Of a DNA stretch of 64,000 nucleotides, positions 8,493 through 16,835 are shown one piece after another. Origin of the DNA: Desulfobulbaceae bacterium (lineage in GTDB: Bacteria > Desulfobacterota > Desulfobulbia > Desulfobulbales > SURF-16); assembly GCA_002868945.1 (NCBI GenBank), contig PKTX01000006.1, positions 46,963-110,962 on the forward strand, given 5' to 3'. The position numbers and the translations under genes were made by a program. Numbering within the stretch: the stretch's first letter is position 1; each line of letters opens with the position of its first letter. The notes beneath the pieces were generated by a model, which did no database searches, was not told where the DNA came from, and saw only the letters and a program-made list of their open reading frames with translations.

Positions 8493-8932
8493 GGTATTAC
8501 CTCCATTTTGCGGACCTGTTTGTCAAAGGATTCCGCATCGATATAACTTATCGTGTTTTTGTGCAGGCTGACATATGATTTTACCGCTTCGTCATCCTTG
8601 ACGGCAAGGGGAAGCATGCTGGCGCCGCTGTAGAGGATTTTTTTCCAGTAGACGGAGAGTTGGGCCGGTGATTTCTGCAGCATGGTACGAGTGAAGGATT
8701 CATGGATGTCGTCGTTTTTGTTCATGATCAGGGTGATGGGGGAGCCGTCCGGCCAGAAACGTTCCTTGCCCAGGAAGATGTTCCTGACCTGGGCGGCCGG
8801 CATCTGCTTCACCGGGTTGTCCTTGTGGACCACAATGATAAACTCCGCCTCGGCACAGGCCGGTCTCCCCTGGCAGAGGAGGAGTGCCGACAGTACAGCG
8901 GCAAGGAGGTATGTGATTCGTGAAGGACGCAA
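8489..8932 (-). CDS. Small periplasmic PstS-like solute-binding protein
   Basis: An exported protein of about 147 aa resembling the phosphate-binding-like (PBP-like) superfamily. It has a signal peptide (LLAAVLSALLLCQGRPACA), then FIIVVHKDNPVKQM and RNIFLGKERFWPDG, typical of short one-lobe family members, and it ends with ISYIDAESFDKQVRKMEVIP. No permease genes are nearby, so transport is unlikely. Its coupling to the membrane cyclase (4-base overlap CTGA) and kinase suggests a periplasmic ligand or redox input to those sensors, which is an inference. The start appears to be TTG at 8932, with CAGG upstream and no ATG in frame. Confidence 0.75.
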   Translation of the reverse strand: MRPSRITYLLAAVLSALLLCQGRPACAEAEFIIVVHKDNPVKQMPAAQVRNIFLGKERFWPDGSPITLIMNKNDDIHESFTRTMLQKSPAQLSVYWKKILYSGASMLPLAVKDDEAVKSYVSLHKNTISYIDAESFDKQVRKMEVIP

Positions 8933-8956
8933 ATTTTTGCCTGGGATTTGGAGGGA

Positions 8957-10267
8957 TTAACGGTTGTCCGTGCTCTTTTCCGGGGGGGCGGCCTCTTTTT
9001 TGGACGGCATTCCCTTGGTGCCGCCGAAAACCGGATAGCTGACACTGAAGTCGCTCTCCAGGATCTGGATCCGGTTGTTAAACAAGTCGGCGACCAGCAG
9101 CCGGCCCTGGCGATCAACGGCAACGGCCGTGGGAAAGTTGAACCAGAGCGGCCCGGTGCCGCGGCCGCCGAATTCAAAAATAAGGCGCCCGGCCATATCG
9201 AAAATCAAGATGGTATGGCGCATGTAGTCGACGATGTAGATGCATTTTTTCTGTTCGTCCAGGGCAATGCCGCGCGGTCGGCTCATCTTGCCGGAGGAGC
9301 CGCCTTTCTGGCCGAAGGAGAAGAGGAAGTTTTCCCCGGGGCCATAGACATAGACCTTGCTGGTTTCTTCGCTGAGCAGAAAGATGCGGCCGTCGCTGTC
9401 AATGGCCAGATCGCGCAGCAGGACAGGCTGCAGGCCTTTGTCCTTCTCCTGGTCACGGGGGATGGCCCGACCTGATTTGGGCCGCAACTCGGCCGGCAGG
9501 CCCGGCGGTGCAGCTGAAGAGTCGGGCGCCGCAGTCTCCGGCGGCTCTTCCTTTTGGCCTTCCTGCATGCGGCTGAGGCGGTCGCGTCTCTCCCGGGAGC
9601 TTGCCGGTATCTCTATGTCGTCCCGGTAGAGCTTGTCCACAGGACGCAGCCAGTGGGAAAAATTGCCCTGGCTGTCGAGCACCAGGGCACCGCGGCTCTG
9701 ATTGCCGAGCAGATAGATATTGCCGTTTATGCCCACCTTGCCGTTAATGACCGAGAAGTTCTCAGCGCCTGGCATGCCTGCGAAGGTTATCTCTTTTTCC
9801 GGCAGGAAGGCACCGTTCAGGATGGTCAAACGACTGGGTTTATCCGCCGAGTTGTTCTGGCCGATGAGCACCCGGCCCTTGCGCGGGTCAAAGAAGAGGC
9901 ATTGCGGGTTGCCGATGTCGCGGCCGGCCCCCAGCACCAGATGGGGGAAGAAATCAGGGCCGTAGATGAGAATATTACCGCGGCCGCCGTTAATCACGTA
10001 GATCTCGCCGGTGTCTTTTTCGGTGGTGATGTTGACGGGAAAGCGCAGGGTTTTGCCCTGGTCGTCCCGGTCAAGGATGGTGACCAGACGCATGACCTGG
10101 CCCGGCGATTCCTTGGGAGGTGTTTCCGGGCCGATATCCGTGGCCGTGGCCGGCCGGACCGCCAGGCAGACGAGCAGCAGGGCGGATAACAGTGTCTGCC
10201 GGCCGCAGCTCTTTTGCGGCGGGCAGATGGCCCGGTGCTTGTTTCTGTTACGTTCTGAAAAAATCAT
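8957..10267 (-). CDS. Exported NHL-repeat beta-propeller protein
   Basis: About 436 aa. The ATG at 10267 lies 4 bases after the decahaem cytochrome stop; the track's longer ORF is out-of-frame cytochrome sequence. A signal anchor (LLSALLLVCLAVRPATA) precedes repeated NHL blades with the pattern xxGxIYVxD, such as GEIYVINGGRGN, KKCIYIVDYMRH and GRLLVADLFNNRIQIL, so a six-bladed propeller is expected. A Pro/Ala/Glu-rich insert (PPETAAPDSSAAPPG) interrupts the middle. NHL proteins are common partners in multihaem cytochrome clusters and may act as scaffolds. It precedes the PstS-like gene by 24 bases, so the two blocks may be cotranscribed. A second propeller of this type is at 28.6 kb. Confidence 0.82.
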   Translation of the reverse strand: MIFSERNRNKHRAICPPQKSCGRQTLLSALLLVCLAVRPATATDIGPETPPKESPGQVMRLVTILDRDDQGKTLRFPVNITTEKDTGEIYVINGGRGNILIYGPDFFPHLVLGAGRDIGNPQCLFFDPRKGRVLIGQNNSADKPSRLTILNGAFLPEKEITFAGMPGAENFSVINGKVGINGNIYLLGNQSRGALVLDSQGNFSHWLRPVDKLYRDDIEIPASSRERRDRLSRMQEGQKEEPPETAAPDSSAAPPGLPAELRPKSGRAIPRDQEKDKGLQPVLLRDLAIDSDGRIFLLSEETSKVYVYGPGENFLFSFGQKGGSSGKMSRPRGIALDEQKKCIYIVDYMRHTILIFDMAGRLIFEFGGRGTGPLWFNFPTAVAVDRQGRLLVADLFNNRIQILESDFSVSYPVFGGTKGMPSKKEAAPPEKSTDNR

Positions 10268-10271
10268 TTTC

Positions 10272-11642
10272 TTAGTAGTGGCACTGGCTGCAGACCTGGC
10301 CGCCCAGGATATCGCCGATGAGCAGGAATTTATAATCTGAGCCATGGGGGTTATGGCAGCTCGTGCAGGCAAAGGATCTTTCCGGACGGCGCGGATCCTT
10401 GACGCCCTGCACCGGATGGCCGCCCACCGGATGCCCCTTTTCCACGCCCTGAAAGGAGATGTGACAACCCACGCAGAGTTCGTTGATCGGTTTATGGAGT
10501 TGAAAGCGGTTGTCGGCGGCATGCGGGTTGTGGCAGGCCGTGCAGCCGCCGCCCTTGATAATGCCGTGGATATAATAGGTGGAGCTGTCTTCGGCCAACA
10601 GGTCTTTTTTGTCGGTATGGCAGGCCACACACAGCTCATCCTGCCCCTTGGCCCAGAGCTGGGAGCGGTTCTGGTCGGCATGGGGGTTGTGGCAGACCGT
10701 GCAGTCGCCCGTGCCCACCGGCCCGTGGATATGGTCCATCTTCAACCAGGCTTTTTTGTTGACATGACACTGGAAGCAGCTTGATTCCACCTTGCCCTCC
10801 GGGATGGCGATGCGCTGCGGGTCCGGCGTTGTCTGGTGGCAGGAGCGACACTGCAGGGTGGCTGCCGGGCTGTGTTTCCAGCTCTCGGCGATGATATTTT
10901 TGTGGCAGGTAAAGCAGAGCTGCTGCGGATTGCCGGCAATGGGGGGTGCTTCCGGGAGCGGTTTTTCGTAATGACATTCGCTGCAGGCGTCGGGCAGTAA
11001 GGCCTGGCGGTGGAAGAGAAAGACTCCCTTTTCGTCGAAATTGACGTTGAGCAGGGAGCGCAGCGGCCGGTATTTCAGGATTATATCCTTATTGGTTGGG
11101 ATGAGCTCAAGGATGTTCTTGCCCGGCGTCAACGGCAGACGAAAGTGCAGGTAGTATTCACCTGACTTGGACTGGTGGACACCCTGCGGTGAAAAGAGGA
11201 GATCGTCCTTGCGGATCCTGGTGCGGCTGATGCTGTCATTGGCTTGATGCCGCACAATAAGATGGGTGGTGGGATGGCGGGCATAGATGGTCGCCTCAGG
11301 CGGGGGGGTCAGAATCTCGGCCGCGGCCCAAACCTGCTCCACCAAGAGCAGGAGGCTGAGTCCGACAGCCGCGCCAACCATAACGGCCCGTTGAAAAACT
11401 CCTGCGCTCGAAGGCCTCTCTTTGTTCGCTATCTGCTGATGCGGTGACAAAATTCGGTTCAGGGAAGCAAGTTTGCAGGACTCCGAAATGCCCCTGAACC
11501 CATGTGAGCGCTGCTTTTTTGCCTTATTTTTCCTGGCCTCAGCCGCGCTCGCTGCCTTTTTTAACGGGCTGATAAGGAGTGTCGGATGATCAGACAAGAG
11601 GGGCGGATATGTTTCAGGGAGACGATGCGGCATACGGTTCAT
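10272..11642 (-). CDS. Decahaem c-type cytochrome with a MITE inserted in its signal-peptide region
   Basis: A secreted or periplasmic cytochrome with ten CxxCH motifs (CSECH, CFTCH, CRSCH, CFQCH, CTVCH, CVACH, CTACH, CVGCH, CTSCH, CSQCH), most followed by NPH as in doubled-CXXCH proteins. A beta-rich domain of about 110 aa (ILTPPPEATIYARH onward) precedes the haems, as in the 16-haem protein at 17 kb. The start at 11642 has AAGGT six bases upstream and gives MNRMPHRLPETYPPLL. A 192-bp family C element follows after TLL and is read in frame for 64 codons before the hydrophobic stretch MVGAAVGLSLLLL. Without it the N-terminus would be one continuous signal peptide. The internal ATG at 11382 lacks a ribosome site. 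Confidence 0.85.
   Translation of the reverse strand: MNRMPHRLPETYPPLLSDHPTLLISPLKKAASAAEARKNKAKKQRSHGFRGISESCKLASLNRILSPHQQIANKERPSSAGVFQRAVMVGAAVGLSLLLLVEQVWAAAEILTPPPEATIYARHPTTHLIVRHQANDSISRTRIRKDDLLFSPQGVHQSKSGEYYLHFRLPLTPGKNILELIPTNKDIILKYRPLRSLLNVNFDEKGVFLFHRQALLPDACSECHYEKPLPEAPPIAGNPQQLCFTCHKNIIAESWKHSPAATLQCRSCHQTTPDPQRIAIPEGKVESSCFQCHVNKKAWLKMDHIHGPVGTGDCTVCHNPHADQNRSQLWAKGQDELCVACHTDKKDLLAEDSSTYYIHGIIKGGGCTACHNPHAADNRFQLHKPINELCVGCHISFQGVEKGHPVGGHPVQGVKDPRRPERSFACTSCHNPHGSDYKFLLIGDILGGQVCSQCHY
11381..11574. mobile_element. MITE-like element, family C, inserted in frame in the decahaem cytochrome gene
   Basis: The terminal inverted repeats are GCCCGTTGAAAAACT on the left and AACGGGCTGATA on the right, flanked by TA dinucleotides (11381-11382 and 11573-11574). 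From TA to TA is 192 bp, divisible by three. The family also occurs at 49.5 kb and, as a remnant, at 43.5 kb. The interior is open in the cytochrome frame (KKAASAAEARKNKAKKQ). No transposase is encoded. Confidence 0.8.
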
Positions 11643-11732
11643 GGGAAGACCTTGATCTATGTAGTGAGGGAGCAATGTCCGGACCTTGACCGGAAAAGGA
11701 CCGATAAATGCCTCGCAGGTTGTGCGGTGCGG

Positions 11733-12770
11733 TTATTCGTCAAAATTGCTGCGGCGCAGCAGGAGGTCGTAGGACTTGCGGTATTCCTGGGCGGCCAATA
11801 GGTGGTTTTCCTGCATTTCATAAAGGGTGGCGAGGGCATAGTGCAGTTCGGGACTGCGGCTGTTGCGAAAGAGCATGGCCTGCAGGTCCTCAATGGCCAG
11901 CTCCACCTCGCCCTCATGGGCCGTGACCTGGGCGGCGCATATCTCGCCGCGCAGGGAGTCGGGGTCAAGCTCAAGGCCGCTGTCCAGGTTGTGGCGGGCC
12001 TCAACCATCTTGCCCTGTTGAAAGTAGAGACAGCCTAGCTCCACATGGGCCTCGGCCAATTTCGGGTTGCTCTCAAGGGCGGCCAGCAGTTCGCGTTCGG
12101 CCGCCTCAAGCTGGCCCTTGTGAATCAGCACCTCTGCCATGTTCATGTGACGGTTACCCTCCTTTTCCGTGGCCGGCTTATCCACCATCACCGGGTTGAG
12201 TTCCGCCTCCACCTGCTCTCTGGTTTTCTCGCCCAGCAGAATTTCCACCTCCCCCTTGAGGGTGGCGGTCATCTTTTTACTGTAGCCCATGCCGGCAACA
12301 GTAACGCCCTCCTTGTCCAACAGCAGAACCGAGGGCATGATATAAATGCCCAGCTCGCCGTAGGCCTGGTGGTTGAAGTCCAAATAGACCGGCAGAGTGA
12401 GACCGGCGGCCTCTGTGACCTCGGCAATGGTGGTGTCAGAGTCGCCCTGGGCATTGATCACCCGGACGGCGATATTTTTTTCATTTAAAAAGGGCAGCAG
12501 TTCTTCTATTTCGCTGAGCGCGGTGATGGCTCTTTTTTTCTTGGCCGCCAGATCGCCTCCCCAAAAGACCAGGATGGCCGGGGAGCCCTTCAGGTCATGG
12601 AGACGGATTTTGCTGTTGTCGGCCGGGTTGAGCAGAGTGGCGTCCGGAATGGCATCTCCCACTGCCAGGCTGCGAAAGGGGAATGATTCCGCCACTCCGG
12701 AGGAGAGAAAGATGTAGAGGGAAAAGACAAGGGTAAGGAGAACTATTTTACATAATATACGGGTGTGCAT
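11733..12770 (-). CDS. Exported thioredoxin-fold (TlpA/AhpC-like) protein with C-terminal TPRs, no redox cysteines
   Basis: 345 aa. A signal anchor (IVLLTLVFSLYIFLSSGVA) leads into a TlpA/redoxin-like domain: VGDAIPDATLLNP, LKGSPAILVFWGGDLAAKK, and the cis-Pro region GIYIMPSVLLLDKEG. The usual WCxxC is replaced by WGGDL, so classical disulfide chemistry is not expected. Residues from about 210 carry TPR helices (AEVLIHKGQLEAAERELLAA, LAEAHVELGCLYFQQGK). It heads the minus-strand cytochrome unit, 90 bases before the decahaem gene, and may act as an adaptor in cytochrome maturation or complex assembly; that role is inferred from position. An AGAGGA ribosome site precedes the ATG. Confidence 0.8.
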   Translation of the reverse strand: MHTRILCKIVLLTLVFSLYIFLSSGVAESFPFRSLAVGDAIPDATLLNPADNSKIRLHDLKGSPAILVFWGGDLAAKKKRAITALSEIEELLPFLNEKNIAVRVINAQGDSDTTIAEVTEAAGLTLPVYLDFNHQAYGELGIYIMPSVLLLDKEGVTVAGMGYSKKMTATLKGEVEILLGEKTREQVEAELNPVMVDKPATEKEGNRHMNMAEVLIHKGQLEAAERELLAALESNPKLAEAHVELGCLYFQQGKMVEARHNLDSGLELDPDSLRGEICAAQVTAHEGEVELAIEDLQAMLFRNSRSPELHYALATLYEMQENHLLAAQEYRKSYDLLLRRSNFDE

Positions 12771-12880
12771 GTTGTTTTTCCTCTGGCCTGGCGACTAGTT
12801 TCGGTGACATTGTTTCCGTGCGCGTTTTCTACTTCGATTGGCTGCTACGGCGTTAACTTACGGTGGCGGCGATTTCGTTA

Positions 12881-13098
12881 GGCCATCTTGGGTAATTGCT
12901 CTTTCGGAGTCTCGCAGGCTCGCTTACCTGGCCGATTATTTTCGTTGCTACGAAAATAAAAACCCTCACATATGTTCGATATGTTGCACCCCAGGGGCAC
13001 TTCTTTCAGGGCGTGCTTCTTTTTTCGCACTCCTTGATGTCGAACCGATACGTGAGCCTGCGAGACTCCGAAATGAGCTATTTCCGGACAGATACCTG
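12881..13098. mobile_element. Chimeric MITE-like element (family A left end, family B right end)
   Basis: The left end GGCCATCTTGGGTAATTGC matches the family A terminal repeat. The right end CTATTTCCGGACAGATACC matches family B. The middle carries the family A GTAGCGACGAAAATAAAA-like module next to the family B CACTTCTTTCAGGGCGTGC module. Short internal inverted segments (GAGTCTCGCAGGCTCGC and GAGCCTGCGAGACTC) form a further hairpin. It lies between the divergent thioredoxin-TPR and NtrC-type genes. Confidence 0.6.
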
Positions 13099-13575
13099 CC
13101 GGACACCATACCTTTTTTTGCCGGTGGCGCCCAGGTTCGCTTTTACCCTTATCACGATATTAAATTAGCGGCATAAAGGCAAATGGCGGCCACGACGACA
13201 CGCCGAAGAGAGGAGCGATAACCGCGCAAGGCGGCGGAGGGGTGCGCATCGTGGCAGGCGGCTGTGCAGCCAAGCTCGGCCCACGACAAAAAGCGCGGAG
13301 GAATAAACGAGGAGGAGGGGTGGAACATGATTTGCATAACAAAACTGAATGGGGAGGGATGCCATTCTTCCAAACTCATTACCTGATCCTGCTTCCTGCT
13401 GTCAAATGGAAAGTGGAGTGTAACTTGCTGAGATGGAGTTTTTTCTGTCCTCTGCTGATGCCGGTCGGCTGCCGTTGTTGACCGGACCGGCAAGTTTCTG
13501 TACAGTTAAAAAAAATAATCATTCAGGCGATATGCCGCCTGAGCGGGCTTAAATGGATAAGGGAGTTAGGGGTTT
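13099..13575. other. Leader of the sigma-54 regulator gene, no gene recognised
   Basis: About 480 bases with no convincing gene. The small ORFs in the track here overlap on both strands without ribosome sites or recognisable products. The region must hold the promoter of the regulator at 13576; no sigma-54 or clear sigma-70 match was seen. Confidence 0.4.
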
Positions 13576-14928
13576 ATGAAAATTCTGATTGTTGATGATG
13601 ATCAGGCACTGTGTCGTTCTCTGCAGGTGCCCTTGGGGCTCAAGGGGCACGAGGTGCATATGGCTCTTTCAGGCCAGGAAGGCATTGCAGAGGCGGCGGA
13701 ATTTCGGCCCCAGGTGGTTTTTCTTGATATTAACCTGCCGGATCAGAGCGGCCTGGAGACCCTTCCCGGCATTCTCGAATTGCCCTGTGAGCCCACCGTG
13801 GTCATCATGACCGGCGAGTCTGATAATCTGATCGCTGTGCAGGCCATGCGCAGCGGCGCCTTTGACTATCTGCGCAAGCCGCTGGAGATCGATGATATCT
13901 ACACTATGCTGGCCAGGGTGGCGTCCCATCGCGGCCATGAGGCCGACCTGGCGACGGCATGTGCTGCTTCCGGTAGCCAGGGCGCCCAGTCAAGCATGGT
14001 GGGTACCCACCCTGACATAATTGACCTGCATAAGAAGATCGGCCTGCTGTCGCGCAGCAAGGTCACCGTGCTTATTCAGGGGGAGAGCGGCACCGGCAAG
14101 GAGCTTGCCGCCCGCATTCTCCACGATGCCCGTGATCCCGACAAGCCCTTTGTTGACATCAATTGCTCGGCAGTTGTCGCCACCCTGCTGGAGTCGGAGT
14201 TTTTCGGCCATGAAAAGGGGGCCTTTACCGGGGCGGATCGCCTCAAAATAGGCAAGCTGGAGTATGCCGGGGAAGGCACGGTCTTTTTCGACGAAATCGG
14301 TGATATGCCCCTGGGGCTGCAGGGTAAAATATTGCGCGTCCTGCAGGAAGGCGAGTTTGTTCGGGTGGGCGGCCTGGAGAGCATTCCCTTTCGGGCCCGT
14401 TTTGTCTCCGCCACCCATTGGGACCTGGAAAAACTGGTGCAGGAGGGCAAGTTCAGAAAAGACCTCTTCTACCGGATCGCGGTTTCTACTCTCTACCTGC
14501 CGCCGCTGCGGGAGCGGCGCCAGGATATTCCGTTGCTGGTGGATGTGCTGCTCAAGAAGATTGCCCGGCAGCTGCAATGTCCCTTGCCGTCCATTAGCGA
14601 GGAGGCTATGCAGAAGCTGATGAGCCATGCCTGGCCCGGCAATGTCCGGGAGCTGGAAAACGTTTTGACCCGCTCCGTGGCTCTGGCCACCGACAGTGTG
14701 CTCACCGCGGCTGAAGTTTGCCTGGAGCAGTCGCACCGCGACCATGCCGGACCGGTGCAGGAGGCGCCGGTTACCCTGGCAGAGGCGGAAAAGCGTCATG
14801 TTGAGCTCACCCTCAACCAACTCCAGTGGAATATCACCAAAACCGCCAAACAGCTGGCGGTTTCCCCCACCACCCTGCGCAAGAAGATTGCCGACTATAA
14901 CATCGTCAATCCCTGTCGGCAGGGCTAA
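13576..14928 (+). CDS. NtrC-type sigma-54 response regulator
   Basis: 450 aa in the classic order: receiver (IVDDD; phospho-acceptor D51 in FLDINLPD; K in LRKPLE), AAA+ ATPase (GESGTGKE, GAFTGA, TVFFDEIGD, R-finger region FRKDLFYR) and Fis-type HTH (TKTAKQLAVSPTTLRKKI). All residues needed for phosphorylation and sigma-54 contact are present. It should activate RNA polymerase-sigma-54 from remote enhancers. Two palindromic sites start five bases after its stop codon, and a sigma-54-type promoter precedes the OmcS-like gene downstream, so it is the best candidate regulator of the cytochrome locus (inference). No kinase gene is adjacent. AGTTAGGGG lies upstream of the ATG. Confidence 0.92.
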   Translation: MKILIVDDDQALCRSLQVPLGLKGHEVHMALSGQEGIAEAAEFRPQVVFLDINLPDQSGLETLPGILELPCEPTVVIMTGESDNLIAVQAMRSGAFDYLRKPLEIDDIYTMLARVASHRGHEADLATACAASGSQGAQSSMVGTHPDIIDLHKKIGLLSRSKVTVLIQGESGTGKELAARILHDARDPDKPFVDINCSAVVATLLESEFFGHEKGAFTGADRLKIGKLEYAGEGTVFFDEIGDMPLGLQGKILRVLQEGEFVRVGGLESIPFRARFVSATHWDLEKLVQEGKFRKDLFYRIAVSTLYLPPLRERRQDIPLLVDVLLKKIARQLQCPLPSISEEAMQKLMSHAWPGNVRELENVLTRSVALATDSVLTAAEVCLEQSHRDHAGPVQEAPVTLAEAEKRHVELTLNQLQWNITKTAKQLAVSPTTLRKKIADYNIVNPCRQG

Positions 14929-14932
14929 TTTT

Positions 14933-14968
14933 GGCCAGTTTCTGGCTGGCAGTGGCCAGAAACTGATT
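14933..14968. promoter_or_regulatory. Paired palindromic sites, probable enhancer (UAS) of the OmcS-like gene
   Basis: GGCCAGTTTCTGGCT (14933-14947) and GGCCAGAAACTGATT (14954-14968) are two copies of a GGCCAG-N3-CTGGCC palindrome, with centres 21 bp apart (two helical turns). The same paired arrangement occurs at 43211-43247 upstream of the dodecahaem cytochrome. This is the usual layout for dimers of enhancer-binding proteins. Confidence 0.65.
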
Positions 14969-15272
14969 AATTTCCACAGCGCCCCCTTTTCTTAATGGCA
15001 AAGCGTCGCAGTGGGCTGAAGAGCCTCAAAAAAAGCGGAATTTGCGGGATATTTCCAGAAGATATGCAGGTTTGGTCCTGCCTGACATGTTGATGTGTCT
15101 GCGAGATGGGTCGACAGGGGTGGTTTCGGTTCGATTCTGGCCCGGCTGCTCAACAGTTTCTGGCGCGGCAAATTGTCGCATCCGACACCGCTTTGCGGAG
15201 AGGTTGCGAGTTAATGTCTTGGGGCACTAAGGTTTGCCGGTTTTTTTCGGCGGAACGGCTCGTTGTTTTGGG

Positions 15273-15290
15273 TGCGGCATGGTATTTGCT
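15273..15290 (+). promoter_or_regulatory. Candidate sigma-54 promoter of the OmcS-like cytochrome gene
   Basis: TGCGGCATGGTATTTGCT has GG and GC separated by exactly 10 bases, as in the -24/-12 consensus TGGCAC-N5-TTGCT. It lies about 175 bases before the start codon and about 300 bases after the paired palindromes. A nearby alternative (GGCACTAAGGTTTGC at 15226) has 11-base spacing and was not chosen. Confidence 0.5.
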
Positions 15291-15465
15291 GTATAATATG
15301 GGCAGGAGTTGAGCGTTCCGCCTTCCCGGCAAGAGTGATGGGGCGGTCGGCTGCGGGAGGGAGCAGACGGCTGGTGCGATGCGGAGACAACGTGAGAGAG
15401 AGGGGTGCTTGTTTGAAGCAGCCAGTGCAGTGCAAGGAATAATGAGATTACAGGGAGGATTTATC

Positions 15466-16578
15466 ATGAAAAAAAATGTATCAAGACATATGCTGACGGC
15501 CATTGTGGCCCTCAGCGCTGCCGTGGCCCTGCCGAGCCTGGCCATGGCCAAGGTGAGCGGTGCCTGCGGTGACTGCCACACCATGCATAACAGCCAGGAT
15601 GGCGCGGCCATGGCCAGTACCGGTGTTTTTGGCACCAGCACGCCTGCCGATGACAGCGCCAATGGCGCCCTGCTGCGCTATGGCTGTGTTGGTTGCCATA
15701 CCGGTGATAACTCCGGCGGCGATGTGCCCTTTGTGCTGGCCAGCACAGCGCCGACCTATGGCACGAACACCCTGGCCGGTGGTAACTTTTATTGGGTTAC
15801 GACTACCGATAATACCGGTCACAACGTCTTGGATGTGGCCAATGGAGATGGTGCGCTTGGGGACACTCCTCCAGGCGGCGCGGCCCTGACAAGTCAGCTG
15901 ACCTGTGCCGGCACCATGGGCTGTCACGGTGACCGCAGCGAGGAAGATCAGTTCGGCGCCGTGGCCGGCGGCCATCATGGCCCTGGTAATGCGGCCACCA
16001 ACGGCTATGTGTCCGGATCCGGCACTGATATGTCGGATGCCTTCCGCATGCTGGCCGGTATCGAGGGGATCGAGGATGCCGACTGGGAATATACGGCCGA
16101 CGTTGCTACCGGTGACCACAATCTCTACAAGGGTGCCTCGCGAACTGATGAGACGGATGACGCCACCACCATCAGTTCCCTCTGTGCCCAGTGTCATGGC
16201 GAGTTTCATAACGGCGTGGGCAATGTCAGTAGCGCCACCTTCGGTTCTCCCTGGGTGCGCCACCCCACGGATTTTGATATGAGCGCCCTGGCCACCACCT
16301 CCGAGTATGCCGGATATACCGACTACAGCCTGGAGGCACCTGTGGCCGTTGACACCATGGATGGCTCAACGGATCTTACCGCTATCAATCATGCCGGTGG
16401 CCTGGGGGATGCGGCCAAGACAGGCGACTCCATTGTTACCTGTGTCTCCTGTCATCGGGCCCATGGCTCTCCTTATGCCGATCTGCTGCGTTGGGACTAC
16501 AGCACCATGGATGCCCATAACGGTACCACCGGTAATACCGGTTGTTTCAACTGTCATACCACCAAGGATGATGCATAA
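15466..16578 (+). CDS. OmcS-like hexahaem extracellular cytochrome (nanowire-type)
   Basis: 370 aa with a clear Sec signal (AALPSLAMA-like, cleaved before KVSGACGDCH). There are six haem sites in order: CGDCH, CVGCH, CAGTMGCH (C-x4-CH), CAQCH, CVSCH and CFNCH. Landmarks match what I recall of Geobacter OmcS, whose subunits polymerise into filaments: first haem followed by TMHNS, GGNFYWV with GHNV, FRML, RHPTDF, and CVSCHRAHGS with a C-terminal last haem. The third site is the expanded C-x4-CH, unlike the CxxCH of OmcS. Start at the ATG after AGGGAGG; the track's upstream extension lacks a signal. A terminator-like hairpin follows. Filament formation is inferred from family resemblance. Confidence 0.83.
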   Translation: MKKNVSRHMLTAIVALSAAVALPSLAMAKVSGACGDCHTMHNSQDGAAMASTGVFGTSTPADDSANGALLRYGCVGCHTGDNSGGDVPFVLASTAPTYGTNTLAGGNFYWVTTTDNTGHNVLDVANGDGALGDTPPGGAALTSQLTCAGTMGCHGDRSEEDQFGAVAGGHHGPGNAATNGYVSGSGTDMSDAFRMLAGIEGIEDADWEYTADVATGDHNLYKGASRTDETDDATTISSLCAQCHGEFHNGVGNVSSATFGSPWVRHPTDFDMSALATTSEYAGYTDYSLEAPVAVDTMDGSTDLTAINHAGGLGDAAKTGDSIVTCVSCHRAHGSPYADLLRWDYSTMDAHNGTTGNTGCFNCHTTKDDA

Positions 16579-16615
16579 GCGTCAGGCGGCGTGACAGCGT
16601 CTTGTTGTGCAGAAC

Positions 16616-16657
16616 ACACCGCATTGGCTCCCGATTTCGGGCCGATGCGGTGTTTTG
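16616..16657 (+). terminator. Terminator-like hairpin after the OmcS-like gene
   Basis: CACCGCATTGGC and GCCGATGCGGTG form a stem around a short loop (itself with a CCCGA/TCGGG hairpin), followed by TTTT. It could end most transcripts after the hexahaem gene and let some continue into the operon. Confidence 0.6.
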
Positions 16658-16835
16658 CTGTAGGCTGTATTTTGTTGACAGGAGGTCTGGTCGGGTCGTA
16701 CTCTTATGGGCTGTGGTCGGCCGAGCCTGATCTCGTATTTCGGCAGAGCAGCGAGTGCCAGTCAGGGTCGCTGTCCTGCCGAGTTTCGAGGTTGTAGCAG
16801 AAGTCTACGTCACACATATTTATGTTTTTTTATAC

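Noticed and set aside
8957-10681. Track ORF of 574 aa as one protein
   Set aside because: The first 138 codons are the decahaem gene read in another frame; the NHL protein starts at 10267.
12881-13176. ORF with HICSICCTPGALL as a Cys-rich protein
   Set aside because: It is MITE sequence; the same translation appears at other copies of the element.
13242-13481. Small ORF MRIVAGGCAAKLGPR
   Set aside because: No ribosome site, no recognisable product, and overlapping ORFs on the other strand are equally long.
15216-15235. Sigma-54 promoter at GGCACTAAGGTTTGC
   Set aside because: The GG to GC distance is 11 bases instead of 10, a spacing sigma-54 does not usually tolerate.
15481-16263. Long minus-strand ORFs opposite cytochrome genes (also at 17064, 25473, 26127, 27896)
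   Set aside because: They are mirror frames of haem-rich genes, low in complexity (Met, His, Gly rich), without ribosome sites.
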